DNA of 64,000 nt, taken from NCBI RefSeq assembly GCF_900109375.1, contig NZ_FOAB01000001.1, forward strand, positions 682,001-746,000. Reading direction: 5' to 3'. Made by a program: the position numbers and the translations under genes. This document shows, piece by piece, positions 33,797 to 43,414 of this stretch. Under the pieces are notes generated by a model. It was given only the letters and a program-made list of their open reading frames with translations. It made no database searches and was not told the DNA's origin. The stretch is from Aquimarina amphilecti (GTDB taxonomy: Bacteria; Bacteroidota; Bacteroidia; Flavobacteriales; Flavobacteriaceae). Every line of letters starts with the position of its first letter. Positions within the stretch are counted from its first letter, which is position 1.

Positions 33797-34747
33797 CTAT
33801 TTTTGTATTACCATACGTCTAGTTTCTGTATAATTTCCTGCTTTAAACACATAAAAATATACACCATTACTGTGTATGTTATCTACATTAAAAACAACTT
33901 CGTGATCTCCTGCATTTTTGACCTCATCAATAAGTTTAGAAACTTCTTGACCATAAATATTATAAACAGTAATATTAACCAAAGATTCTTTACTTAGATT
34001 ATATTTTATGGTACTCTGCGAAGTAAAAGGATTAGGGAAATTTTGTTCTAAACCTGCAGATGATTTTTCTAATTCATCTATTGATAATGTATTACCAAAA
34101 TCAACATCACTAGTAGAGTAAAATGCTTCTGGACTAAGAGAACGTTGCCAAATACTATAAATGACGTGCTTTCCTGTTCTATTTGGTAAAACTACGTCTA
34201 TATTATCTTCTGATGAAAGTGGTAATTCTCCGGTACGTTTAAGAAGCTCTAAACTATCCCATGTTAAAGGGTCATTGGGAGTCCAACCTTCTTTGGTTAT
34301 ATATACTTCATAATATAATGTTGCATGAGGGGCTGTAATAGACCAAGTTAATGTCAATGGACCAGGAGAAACAGGTGTTGCTACCCAATCATCTCTTACT
34401 TGATCTAATCCTCCATATTTATCCGGTCGGCCGGCACTTGCAAGATTACCATCATCAATTATATCTCGATGCATCCCATTCGCATCCATTCGTGCAACTT
34501 CATTCCAATCATATAAAGCTTGCGTTCCGTGTGAAGCTACCATAGCAATACACGCTGGTGAATCTGGGCTTTCCGGATTCTCTTGAAAACAAACCCATAC
34601 ACGACTTGGAGGGCTAGTTACTGTACCATGTGGAGAAATATTAGATGTGAAAAATAAGGCTGTACAACATAGAACTCGTAGTGAGTAGGTTTTTTTGAGA
34701 AACCTTATATTACATAAGATTTCTTTTGTTAGAGTTTTGATTTTCAT
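33797..34747 (-). CDS. AA10 lytic polysaccharide monooxygenase with T9SS tail
   Basis: This 316-residue protein has an N-terminal export signal ending before HGTVTSPPSR, so the mature chain would start with His40, as copper LPMOs require. The second His-brace residue is His141 (SITAPHATLYYEVYITKEGW) and the axial Phe is Phe209 (SPEAFYSTSDV). This is the AA10 pattern, which acts on chitin or cellulose with an external reductant. A T9SS sorting domain fills residues 234-316 (LEQNFPNPFT to MVIQK). The signal region is long (39 residues) and has two cysteines. Chitin is the likelier substrate in a marine setting, but the sequence alone does not decide. Confidence 0.88.
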   Translation of the reverse strand: MKIKTLTKEILCNIRFLKKTYSLRVLCCTALFFTSNISPHGTVTSPPSRVWVCFQENPESPDSPACIAMVASHGTQALYDWNEVARMDANGMHRDIIDDGNLASAGRPDKYGGLDQVRDDWVATPVSPGPLTLTWSITAPHATLYYEVYITKEGWTPNDPLTWDSLELLKRTGELPLSSEDNIDVVLPNRTGKHVIYSIWQRSLSPEAFYSTSDVDFGNTLSIDELEKSSAGLEQNFPNPFTSQSTIKYNLSKESLVNITVYNIYGQEVSKLIDEVKNAGDHEVVFNVDNIHSNGVYFYVFKAGNYTETRRMVIQK

Positions 34748-35063
34748 GACGATTAGTGTGTTTAATTAAGTTTTATGATATAATCTGGGTTAATAATCAA
34801 TACTTTTTTACAAGTAATAAAATTGATTTATGTTACATACACTATATCGTTTGTCATTATATTTTATTGTATAGTATTTATTTATTTTTAAGTAGTTAAC
34901 CCTTTCATCTTCAAATAATACTTTATGTCTTTTTATTAAAATGTACACTATAATATATTTTATAAGTTTATCTTAAAAAATCACTTAACCACTTAAATAA
35001 TTCTTAGTATTTTGGTTTACATATTCATAACATTACTATAAAAGACATTACAGTTTATAAACT
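34748..35063. other. intergenic region without recognised features
   Basis: This A+T-rich gap of 316 bases separates the starts of two divergent genes and must hold both promoters. I see no strong palindrome, RNA gene or repeat. Confidence 0.6.
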
Positions 35064-35567
35064 ATGAAGTACATCATAACTGAAGAGGATCTAAAAAAAA
35101 GAAGCCACGGAATATCTTTTGATTTTGTTAATGCTGATTTCTTACATTTCATTCAGAAAGAAAAAGAACTCAATAATCCTTTTTTAAGTGATCATAATAT
35201 TAAAAAACTTGAGAATGATACACTAAAGGATATAAAATCAAATATTTATACTTTTGGTACTCTCGGAATAGTATCTTTTAGTTATGGATTATATGTGTTT
35301 TTTACATTCGCACCAAGAGTAGCTATCAATTTATATACTCAATTTCCTTTTATAGAAAACGGTTCAATTCCAATTGTTATTGGTTTATCATTAATAGTAG
35401 GCTGCGCGTATAGCTATGTTAAAAGACGTGATATTCTGGTTACAAAAGTGAAATCAAAAGTTATTGAACACCTAAAGAAAATACAAAGAGAAAAATCCTC
35501 TCTTACTGATAATAAAAAAAGAAATACTAATCTACAACCTAAGAGAAAACGAAAAAAGAAGAGATAA
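35064..35567 (+). CDS. hypothetical membrane protein with basic tail
   Basis: I do not recognise this 167-residue protein. A charged N-terminal part (about 1-60, with ITEEDLKKRSHGISFDFV) precedes two likely membrane helices (IYTFGTLGIVSFSYGLYVFF and IPIVIGLSLIVGCAYSYV). A strongly basic C-terminus ends QPKRKRKKKR. The topology suggests both ends in the cytoplasm. It is 141 bases upstream of the acyltransferase gene on the same strand. A stable codon pattern and clear start support it as a real gene. Confidence 0.65.
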   Translation: MKYIITEEDLKKRSHGISFDFVNADFLHFIQKEKELNNPFLSDHNIKKLENDTLKDIKSNIYTFGTLGIVSFSYGLYVFFTFAPRVAINLYTQFPFIENGSIPIVIGLSLIVGCAYSYVKRRDILVTKVKSKVIEHLKKIQREKSSLTDNKKRNTNLQPKRKRKKKR

Positions 35568-35708
35568 ACATAATTACAACTATTAATACTTTTACTCTTT
35601 CTCTATTTATTTAACTAAACACCCGTCATTTTCACGCCATTTATAGAATGTCGTGTTTTCGAACTCTTGATAATTATAGTTTTGTCCCTATAGACATAAA
35701 TAATAGTT

Positions 35709-36857
35709 ATGAACAGAACAAAAAGACGATATGATTTAGACTGGTGGCGAGTTATCTCCATCTTCTTGGTTTTTCTACATCATATAGGAATGCCATTTAA
35801 TGGTGATGATTTTCACATTATGAATACTGAATCTAGTAAGTTATTAGATGATATTATGGTGTTCTTCGAACAATTTAGATTACCATTATTATTCGTTATT
35901 TCGGGAGCAGGAACAGTGTTTGCTTTTTCAAAACGTAGTTGGATCTTATTTATAAAGGAAAGGGCAGCTCGACTTATGATACCGCTAATATTTGGTGTAT
36001 TCATTATTGTACCGCCTCAAACTTATATAGAAAACATCACATCTTATTCTTCATACATTTATTTTTATCAAAAAATATTCGAAAATCTGAATGTAAACCA
36101 TCTATGGTTCATTGAAAACCTATTTTACCTTTCTATACTATGCATACCTATAATTATATGGATTAAATCCAATAAATCTACATCGTTTAAAATTGTATTG
36201 AACAAATTTTGTTCTAAACCATTTGGAATATCCCTTTTAGTAATACCACTAATACTTATTAAGGTAATCACGAAACAATACTTTCCCGAAGATAATACGT
36301 CTATAACTAATCTTTCTGTTACATTATTCTACGGATACTTTTTCATTACAGGAATCATTATAGCTGGTACAAAAACGTTATGGGATTCATTAAAAAAATA
36401 TCGTAAGTATAATTTTGCAATAACAATCATTGCTATTCTATTGTTTTATGCATATTACTTTCTTCCTAATCACATAACATCTACTTATTGGAATATTTCT
36501 ACTCGTTGGAATATTTGGTATGGTTTAACTGCTCTATTAAGTTGGGCTATAATTATTACACTGTTAGGATATGGCCAGATTTGGTTAAATAAACCAAGTA
36601 TATTACTAAAGAAACTTAATGAAGGTATTTACCCATTTTATATACTACATCAAACAATTATTATCATTTTTGGATATTATATATTACAACAATCTTGGAA
36701 TATTACTGTAAAAATTTTAATTCTCACAATTACTTCCTTTATCACAATTGTATGTTTTTATAAGTTTATTATATATCCCTTTAGGTTAACTAGATTTGTT
36801 TTTGGAATGAAAAAAAAACCTAAACATTCTAAAACTATAACACGACATCCCAAATGA
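35709..36857 (+). CDS. acyltransferase family 3 membrane protein (OafA/OpgC-like)
   Basis: This 382-residue protein has about ten membrane helices and the acyltransferase-3 signature. It has an early RRYDLDWWRVISIFLVFLHH with a conserved His, FFEQFRLPLLFVISGAGT after it, and NHLWFIENLFYLSILC in the middle. These enzymes move acetyl or succinyl groups onto surface glycans or periplasmic glucans. The C-terminal tail is basic (KKKPKHSKTITRHPK). No glycan cluster is adjacent, so the acceptor is unknown. It ends 3 bases before a hairpin that probably terminates it. Confidence 0.88.
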   Translation: MNRTKRRYDLDWWRVISIFLVFLHHIGMPFNGDDFHIMNTESSKLLDDIMVFFEQFRLPLLFVISGAGTVFAFSKRSWILFIKERAARLMIPLIFGVFIIVPPQTYIENITSYSSYIYFYQKIFENLNVNHLWFIENLFYLSILCIPIIIWIKSNKSTSFKIVLNKFCSKPFGISLLVIPLILIKVITKQYFPEDNTSITNLSVTLFYGYFFITGIIIAGTKTLWDSLKKYRKYNFAITIIAILLFYAYYFLPNHITSTYWNISTRWNIWYGLTALLSWAIIITLLGYGQIWLNKPSILLKKLNEGIYPFYILHQTIIIIFGYYILQQSWNITVKILILTITSFITIVCFYKFIIYPFRLTRFVFGMKKKPKHSKTITRHPK

Positions 36858-36860
36858 AAT

Positions 36861-36917
36861 AGAACATCCTGAGTTAATTAATAAGTTATATGATAAACTC
36901 AGGATATTAATTGTTCT
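36861..36917. terminator. hairpin between convergent genes
   Basis: AGAACATCCTGAGTT (36861-36875) pairs with AACTCAGGAT (36896-36905) and TGTTCT (36912-36917), with a six-base asymmetric bulge. It is a probable bidirectional terminator with a long A+T-rich loop. Confidence 0.6.
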
Positions 36918-36950
36918 AAATAAATTATATTATATAGTATCTAAGAGATA

Positions 36951-38294
36951 TTAGTTATTCCACTGGATCATTTCTTTTAAACCGGTTGGATCAAACCAAT
37001 GACCTCTTAGCATAACACCTTCTGGTTTATTTAATACTTCGAGATTGTTCAGTGGATTTGATGATAGTAATATTATATGCGCAGTATAGTTTTGTTGTAT
37101 TTTACCAACGAAATAGCTGTTATCAATAAACTTATTGATATAAACTCCTGCATTAACAGTGGCTGCCTTTAATGCTTCATAATTACTTAAACCTGCCTTA
37201 GTAAAGTTTTTAATTTCATTAATTGCTGATTCTCCAGGAGCAGCTGCGGGAAAAGCCGTGTCTGTTCCTACGAGCATCTTTACTCCCGCTTTATGAAAAT
37301 GTTTTACAATAGGAAAGTAAAATTTATAGACTTTCTCTACATACGATCTACCACTTATATCTCTAGAACCATACCAATCTGCTTTGTATATTTTTTGGAT
37401 CTTCGGATGTAATCTTTTAGTTTGTGGTAATCGTAATATCGAGTCCATAACTTGTGGTTTCCCCCAGGTTAATTCTATTTTTTCATACGCAATAATATTA
37501 GCAATTAACCAAACGTTCGCCGCAGCGGCTTTTGTAGCAAAATCTATGACTTCTTGTTCATCAAACTCAGTAAATTGTGTGTAAATAAACTCTTCCGTAT
37601 GCGCCATAGATTTTTGTCCAATTCGTAGAGCATCATCCGCAGTTAAGTTTCTAGGAATATGCCCCATCGCATGAATCCCCTCTCTTTTGGCAATTTTCAT
37701 CATATGCTCAAATTGTGAAATGGTCATTTGCCCATATATTTTTATAAAATCATACCCTTTTTCTTTGTCTTCCATGATTCGCTCTTCTATTTTATCTAAG
37801 GATACTGTTTTATAATTAGAACGATTAAGTTCACGAACGACTCCCCCACGACCGGCAGTATAAATATCAGGGCCTATTATTTTTTGTTTTTTAATCCGTT
37901 CTTTTAATTTCAAAACTTTTTTAGATCCTCCCAGATTAAGGACCGTCGTGACTCCATTATTGACATAAGATCTTATCCATTCTTCAGATCCTTTATGACC
38001 TACGTGTACATGAGTATCTGTTAAACCTGGAATGAGATATTTAGTATGATTCCCATCAATTAATTTAGCACCATCTGGCACCTTTATATTTTTACTATTA
38101 CCTATTGCCACAATTCTGTCATTTTTTATAATAACAGTTTGAGACATTTTTGGTATTGAATCACGCATTGTCAATACGTTTACATTGACAAATGCTTTAA
38201 TGTTTTCTTGTTCCTTTGTTTTGTATGTTTGCCCATTTACAACAAGCGCATACATAAAACTGATTATTAAAAGAGTAGATCTTATTTTTTTCAT
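36951..38294 (-). CDS. secreted metal-dependent amidohydrolase
   Basis: This 447-residue protein has a signal peptide (MKKIRSTLLIISFMYALVVNG). The amidohydrolase-1 barrel has HxH at 95-97 (LTDTHVHVGH), later histidines in AMGHIPRNL and SMAHTEEF, and the metal Asp in GTDTAFPAAAPGES. The composite-domain end HIILLSSNPLNNL is typical of imidazolonepropionase/prolidase-like members. It should hydrolyse a cyclic amide or dipeptide-like substrate in the periplasm; the substrate is unknown. It is the third gene of an operon with a serine hydrolase (23-base gap) and a related amidohydrolase. Confidence 0.88.
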   Translation of the reverse strand: MKKIRSTLLIISFMYALVVNGQTYKTKEQENIKAFVNVNVLTMRDSIPKMSQTVIIKNDRIVAIGNSKNIKVPDGAKLIDGNHTKYLIPGLTDTHVHVGHKGSEEWIRSYVNNGVTTVLNLGGSKKVLKLKERIKKQKIIGPDIYTAGRGGVVRELNRSNYKTVSLDKIEERIMEDKEKGYDFIKIYGQMTISQFEHMMKIAKREGIHAMGHIPRNLTADDALRIGQKSMAHTEEFIYTQFTEFDEQEVIDFATKAAAANVWLIANIIAYEKIELTWGKPQVMDSILRLPQTKRLHPKIQKIYKADWYGSRDISGRSYVEKVYKFYFPIVKHFHKAGVKMLVGTDTAFPAAAPGESAINEIKNFTKAGLSNYEALKAATVNAGVYINKFIDNSYFVGKIQQNYTAHIILLSSNPLNNLEVLNKPEGVMLRGHWFDPTGLKEMIQWNN

Positions 38295-38317
38295 TACTTA
38301 ATAACATAATTATTAAT

Positions 38318-39406
38318 TTACTTGTTTTTAGCCAATGTCTTATGTGCTTTCATTAGATTTGATAAACCTGAGTCCATATTTTTATTCATTAACCATAGCC
38401 CCGAACTGAGTAAAGAATTTCCGGTAAAATTTTGCTCTACCAATGTTAACCTTTTATCAGGATCAATGATCATAAAACGCTCTCCATAACCATCTGTCCA
38501 TATTGTATTTGTATCAGAAGCTGTCCACCATTGATAACCAAATCCATCATATCTACCATAGTTGATATGGTTGTTAGAAAGATCACTATGTGATGATGTA
38601 CTTTTTATGATCCAATCTTCTGATATAATTTGTTTCCCGTTCCATCTACCTTTGTTAGCTACCATAGATCCTATCCTTGCAAAATCACGAGTACTTATAT
38701 AAATGTAATACTGCTCATGCATTGTCTTTTTCTTAGGCATAAACCAAGGACTACCCATAATTACATTATCTGAATCAAAATCTTGAAGGCCTAATGGTTT
38801 TGCCAGGTATTCTTCCATAAATTCCCCAATACTAGTTTCCGTTTCTTTTATGAAAATTGTACCTAAAGCATTGGCATCAAAATTATTATTAAAGAAATAA
38901 GTTCCAGGTTTATGACTTTCGCGTTTTGGACGTTGTGTGATTTGATTATCGTGCTCACCAGAAGCAGGTAAATAAATACTTGATTTACCCATTAATAAAT
39001 CCCTTATAGTTGCACTTTTTTCTTGAGTAGTTAATGGAATATATTCATCAATATCAAGTTCTGAAAGTGTTTTGTCGAGATTGATTAACTTTTTATCAAC
39101 AGCTATTCCATAAAGTAAACTTAACATCGCTTTACGAGTTGAATGCCCGTTCATTATTTTATCAGTTGGTCCATATTCATAAATCACTTTACCGTCCTGC
39201 ATTACCATAATAGCCCTGGTTCGTTTTGGTTCTATACTAGGAGTTAACATCGCTCTTATATCATCAGAAACTGGAGTGCCATGTGTTAGTTTTGTTTCAT
39301 AAGAAGGCGAAGGATTACTGACTTGCGGGACTAATAAATATATCGTAAGTAATATAATCGTGGTACAAATACCGATTATAATTCGTTTTATAGTAATATT
39401 CATCAT
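38318..39406 (-). CDS. serine hydrolase, beta-lactamase class C/EstB-like
   Basis: This 362-residue protein has an N-terminal membrane helix or uncleaved signal (IIIGICTTIILLTIYLLV). The SxxK motif is HSTRK (Ser89, Lys92). Further features are the TYFFNNNFDANALG region in place of the YxN motif and GFGYQWWT near the end. This is the beta-lactamase-like transpeptidase/esterase fold (6-aminohexanoate hydrolase and EstB relatives). It is more likely an esterase or amidase than a resistance enzyme. It lies between two amidohydrolase genes with gaps of 23 and 24 bases, so all three probably act on one substrate. Confidence 0.87.
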   Translation of the reverse strand: MMNITIKRIIIGICTTIILLTIYLLVPQVSNPSPSYETKLTHGTPVSDDIRAMLTPSIEPKRTRAIMVMQDGKVIYEYGPTDKIMNGHSTRKAMLSLLYGIAVDKKLINLDKTLSELDIDEYIPLTTQEKSATIRDLLMGKSSIYLPASGEHDNQITQRPKRESHKPGTYFFNNNFDANALGTIFIKETETSIGEFMEEYLAKPLGLQDFDSDNVIMGSPWFMPKKKTMHEQYYIYISTRDFARIGSMVANKGRWNGKQIISEDWIIKSTSSHSDLSNNHINYGRYDGFGYQWWTASDTNTIWTDGYGERFMIIDPDKRLTLVEQNFTGNSLLSSGLWLMNKNMDSGLSNLMKAHKTLAKNK

Positions 39407-39430
39407 TTCAATTTTAATTAAATTCTTTGA

Positions 39431-40954
39431 TTAGTTTATATATCGATCTATACTTATTTTTCTACTTCTATTATTAGCCTGTTCTACGGACTCTAACATT
39501 TTATCTAATGTTGGTCTACCTAATAATTTACCATTCGTAATTACAGCTTCAATAGTACGTGTATTGCCAATGTTTTCTAGTGGATTTTTTTTTAGCAATA
39601 ATAGATCTGCCTTATAATCAACCTTAATCTTACCAATATCTCTTTGCATCCATTCTCCCGCGTGCATTGTAGTAGCTTGTAATACACCAGAAGTACTTAG
39701 TCCAACCTTATGAAGACAAACCAATTCTTCGTGCAAAGAAAATCCAGGTATTGCGCAAGCTACATTAGCATCTGTACCCGCTACCACCGTAGCATTATGT
39801 TTTATTAATGCTTTGGTCATAATATGATGAGCTTTTACATAGGTGTCCCAATATATTTTAACTCTTTTATAAAGTTCAGGATCATTTTTAGCATCTAAAT
39901 TCTCGTAGTAATTATTTCCAGGTGTCCATCCTCTGGTGATACTCGAACCTTCTACGATACCTGGATTAGCATATTCTAATGGAATGGTTTTAATAAAACT
40001 ATCTAGTTCTAACTTTTGCTTAGGAAAACTTTCTACTAACCATATTGTAGAGGATACTACGATATGGTTATCCTTAATTTTTATTGCAATAGAATCAGCA
40101 TTTTTTTCTAAGTATTTCAAGTATTCTTCTGTTTTGTTGGAATAAACAATTCCAAAATCATTCATGGTATTTTTAACAATTTCTTCTATATGAGTCAACT
40201 GGGACTGTCCAGATTTATATAAACCTTCTAATCCTACATCTGGACCTAAATGTCCAATCGCAGGAATATTCTGTTTATTTGCTTCATCAACGATTGCATT
40301 ATAAATTTTGGATTCTAAATTGGTGAGTTTAATTGCATCATATCCTTGTTTCTTAAACTTTCGAACTGCTCTACGTGCTTTTCGTTCTGTTCTATATGTT
40401 TTAGGAGCTCCAAACCAACTTCTAATTTTTGGCATTACACCTTTTTCACTACCTAACTTCCTTGTAGCTACATAAAGATTAGGGCTTAAAGATCCTTTTT
40501 CTACCTGCTGCCGCCATTCTAAATGTGATTCATCTCCAAACATTTCTCCAACAGTAGTAACACCATTTGCGAGATACAATAAGAGATCATTTTTACTTTT
40601 CTTTAAATGTACATGAGTATCAATTAAACCAGGTATTAAATATTTACCACTACCATCTATACTAGTATACTCATCGGTTACTTTAATTTCTTTCTCTATT
40701 GAAACTATTTTACCTTCTTTGATTAATACTGTTAGACTATCTAACATTTTAGTACAATCTGTAGATAGTACATTAACATTAGTAATTGCTAAAGGTGAAT
40801 TAATTGAATTAAAAATTGAAGAATCTACTAGTTCTGTTTTCGCTCCTTGATGTTGATTGATTTTTGAATTGATTCGGATACAAGAACCAATACTAATTAT
40901 AAGTAATAATAGTACTATTCCCAATATCCATTTTTTGATTGATGTTCTTTTCAT
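39431..40954 (-). CDS. amidohydrolase lipoprotein
   Basis: This 507-residue protein has an N-terminal hydrophobic segment ending in a lipobox-like SIGSC (Cys25), so it is a lipoprotein or membrane-anchored. The amidohydrolase-1 domain has HxH at 114-116 (LIDTHVHLKKS), PAIGHLGPD, LTHIEEIV and the metal Asp in AGTDANVACAIPG. The C-terminal ADLLLLKKNPLENIG matches the amidohydrolase at 36951. It is the first gene of the three-gene operon and shares overall layout with the third, which suggests duplication around the serine hydrolase. The AraC regulator at 41057 lies just upstream on the same strand. Confidence 0.87.
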   Translation of the reverse strand: MKRTSIKKWILGIVLLLLIISIGSCIRINSKINQHQGAKTELVDSSIFNSINSPLAITNVNVLSTDCTKMLDSLTVLIKEGKIVSIEKEIKVTDEYTSIDGSGKYLIPGLIDTHVHLKKSKNDLLLYLANGVTTVGEMFGDESHLEWRQQVEKGSLSPNLYVATRKLGSEKGVMPKIRSWFGAPKTYRTERKARRAVRKFKKQGYDAIKLTNLESKIYNAIVDEANKQNIPAIGHLGPDVGLEGLYKSGQSQLTHIEEIVKNTMNDFGIVYSNKTEEYLKYLEKNADSIAIKIKDNHIVVSSTIWLVESFPKQKLELDSFIKTIPLEYANPGIVEGSSITRGWTPGNNYYENLDAKNDPELYKRVKIYWDTYVKAHHIMTKALIKHNATVVAGTDANVACAIPGFSLHEELVCLHKVGLSTSGVLQATTMHAGEWMQRDIGKIKVDYKADLLLLKKNPLENIGNTRTIEAVITNGKLLGRPTLDKMLESVEQANNRSRKISIDRYIN

Positions 40955-41056
40955 TTGTTTTGATTAATTTTAAATTGATTATTAAAACATACAAAACAAC
41001 AGTAAAATCAGTGATACTGGGTCTCTCTGCTTCTAAAGAGACAAGAAAAATAAGGA

Positions 41057-42181
41057 TTAAAGAGATATTTTGAATTCCGAAGGAGATTGACCGGTTACTT
41101 TTTTGAATAACCTATAAAAACTAGCTTTCGATTTGAAACCACACTCATAAGCAATTCCTTCTATCGTATAATCGTTATAAGAAGGTAATGCAACTAATTT
41201 TTTAAACTCTTTAATGCGGTAGCTATTAACAAAATTATAAAAGGACATTTGGATATGTTGATTCAATAATGCTGATAACTTTTTATCAGTCGTATGTATC
41301 CCCAATGCTAATTTATTAAGCGTTAGATCTTCATCCAAATAGGGCTTTTCTTGTTCCATAAATGCTACAAGTGATTCCTCTAAAGAATAAAACTCAGATG
41401 CTAGTTTGTTATTTATTACCTTCCTTTCTCCTGTATTATTTTTAGAATTTTCTAACAGGAAATAAGGTACCAACACCTTAGATTGTTTAACTCCATAATA
41501 AACTCCATAACAAATGGAAACAGAAGTTAACAGCATAATCATATTTTGAGTTCTCCATTCTAAATACCCAATAAATAATTGATAGGCCACAAAAAACAAG
41601 TCGACGAAAATTACAATTAGTGGAGTTACCAAAAGATATTTAACCCAGATAAAGTTGTTATTTTCTATAGAAGAATAATTACATTTTAATGCTTTTTTGA
41701 ACTTATTAAAAGTTCTAAAACTTATGTAGATATAAATTAAAAATATAACATCTAATAGCGGTCGTTTTAAAAAAAGATATTCTTGGATAGTGTTATTATA
41801 GTCTACAAAGTATTCTTTAGAAACCAGCGCTATTTTATGAGGTAGAGATATTATAAAGAGAAAAAGAACAAATGGAATTAGATGTATCAACCCATTTTTT
41901 AAAACTATTTTATCTTCTAAAAACAACGATTGAATATACAGTAATAAAAGTGGTCCTAGTGCTAATTTAACGCCATAAACAGGTAAAAAGCTAATATGTA
42001 ATAATATGTCAATATTATGAATCGAAGCGTAAGATTCTAACAAAACAAAAACCAACAACCCAAAGTAGACTATCAGAATTGATTTATGCAGTCCTTTATC
42101 TTTGGATTTATAAAAAATATAGATATAAATACAAGAAAAAAGCATTCCTAAAATAAAAAGAAAATCGTAAACTAACTTCAC
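41057..42181 (-). CDS. membrane-anchored AraC-family transcriptional regulator
   Basis: This 374-residue protein has about seven hydrophobic helices in the first 240 residues and an AraC-type DNA-binding domain at the C-terminus (about 275-374). The two helix-turn-helix parts are DLTLNKLALGIHTTDKKLSALL and YTIEGIAYECGFKSKASFYRLF, ending TGQSPSEFKISL. This layout is common in Bacteroidota, where the membrane part may sense a ligand directly. It is the nearest regulator to the amidohydrolase operon, 102 bases downstream on the same strand. That link is by position. Confidence 0.9.
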   Translation of the reverse strand: MKLVYDFLFILGMLFSCIYIYIFYKSKDKGLHKSILIVYFGLLVFVLLESYASIHNIDILLHISFLPVYGVKLALGPLLLLYIQSLFLEDKIVLKNGLIHLIPFVLFLFIISLPHKIALVSKEYFVDYNNTIQEYLFLKRPLLDVIFLIYIYISFRTFNKFKKALKCNYSSIENNNFIWVKYLLVTPLIVIFVDLFFVAYQLFIGYLEWRTQNMIMLLTSVSICYGVYYGVKQSKVLVPYFLLENSKNNTGERKVINNKLASEFYSLEESLVAFMEQEKPYLDEDLTLNKLALGIHTTDKKLSALLNQHIQMSFYNFVNSYRIKEFKKLVALPSYNDYTIEGIAYECGFKSKASFYRLFKKVTGQSPSEFKISL

Positions 42182-42271
42182 CTATAATTTTTAGGTCAAA
42201 TATAAGTAGTAAATATTTTTAAAACCATAATATATACTTAGCCATTTAATTTTATGAGATGGTTATATTGT

Positions 42272-43321
42272 TTAGGAATTCTTTTTTCTGTAGGATGAAG
42301 GTGTTACTCCTTCAAATTTTTTAAAAGCACTATTAAACGAAGAAAGGCTATTAAACCCAGTATCAAAAGCTATAGAGGAAATCGTGTATTTATCACTAAT
42401 TGAATTAGACAATATTGATTTAGCCTCCTGAATTCTATGATAATTTATAAAATCATTAAAATTTTGATTAGCATATTGATTAATAACCGAGGATGTTTGT
42501 TGTGTACTTTTTCCTAAAATATCACTAAGCTTTACTAGGGATATATCCTGTTCTAGATAAAATTTGGTGTCTATTACTAACTTCGATATTTGATCAAATA
42601 GTAAGTGGTTATTATCTATTTTGAAAGCATCTCCATCTAGATCTGTTGCTTTTAACTGAAACGCTTTATAACTTAAAAAATAAATAATGATGGAGTATAC
42701 AATTGGACCAACAATATATGGTATTGTTTCATCTAACAAATTTAATACATATGAAATCCAAATAATTGAAATACCAATTACCAAAACATATAACCAGTTA
42801 AATATTGCTCTTTGGGATTTTGTGATTAATGTTTCTCTATATTTATTTTTTGAACTTCTTATCGTAATCCAAGCTAAAACTATGTAAAAAGCAAGATGTA
42901 AGTAAATGAAAATAAGACCACTCCCAAAAACAACAATAACTAATCTGCTATTTTCATACCATTCTTTAGTAACAAAAAGACTAGAACAAAAAATCAATAA
43001 AAATGGAATTAATTCCAAAAAATGATGTTTCTCTAATTTGAAATTTGGCTGTATCATTCCCAAAACATACCATCTTAAAAAAGGGCCAATCAATAAGAGA
43101 AAAGCTAAACCAATAAAAATAAAAATAGGTTCTAGGCCATTGCCAAAATTTAGCATAACAGATTTTCCTATCCGAAAAGCCATGCAAATTAATATCAACC
43201 CTAATAAAAGATTAGTTAATGTTTTTTTCTTTTTAAATCCTATTAAATAAAAAGCAAATAATATCCCATGCAAAAGCCCTGCACTGCTAACTAAAATAAG
43301 TAATATATCAGAAAAATTCAA
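42272..43321 (-). CDS. membrane-anchored AraC-family transcriptional regulator
   Basis: This 349-residue protein has the same layout as its downstream neighbour: about seven membrane helices (GILFAFYLIGF, LAFLLLIGPFLRWYVLG, SIIIYFLSYKAF) and a C-terminal AraC domain (ISLVKLSDILGKSTQQTSSVI; YTISSIAFDTGFNSLSSFNSAF, ending GVTPSSYRKK). The two regulators share only general layout, so they are probably older paralogues and not a recent duplication. The gap between them is 90 bases. It lies 93 bases after the DJ-1/PfpI-like gene. Confidence 0.9.
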   Translation of the reverse strand: MNFSDILLILVSSAGLLHGILFAFYLIGFKKKKTLTNLLLGLILICMAFRIGKSVMLNFGNGLEPIFIFIGLAFLLLIGPFLRWYVLGMIQPNFKLEKHHFLELIPFLLIFCSSLFVTKEWYENSRLVIVVFGSGLIFIYLHLAFYIVLAWITIRSSKNKYRETLITKSQRAIFNWLYVLVIGISIIWISYVLNLLDETIPYIVGPIVYSIIIYFLSYKAFQLKATDLDGDAFKIDNNHLLFDQISKLVIDTKFYLEQDISLVKLSDILGKSTQQTSSVINQYANQNFNDFINYHRIQEAKSILSNSISDKYTISSIAFDTGFNSLSSFNSAFKKFEGVTPSSYRKKNS

Positions 43322-43414
43322 TAGGTTGTTTTTTTCAAATGTAGGAATATTTGATGTTTATAGAAAGTGTAAAATCTTTATATCAGATCTATTTATATAC
43401 ATGATTCATTTTAA

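Noticed and set aside
38318-39406. Beta-lactam resistance gene
   Set aside because: The SxxK motif is shared with esterases and amidases, the YxN motif is not clear, and the operon partners are amidohydrolases.
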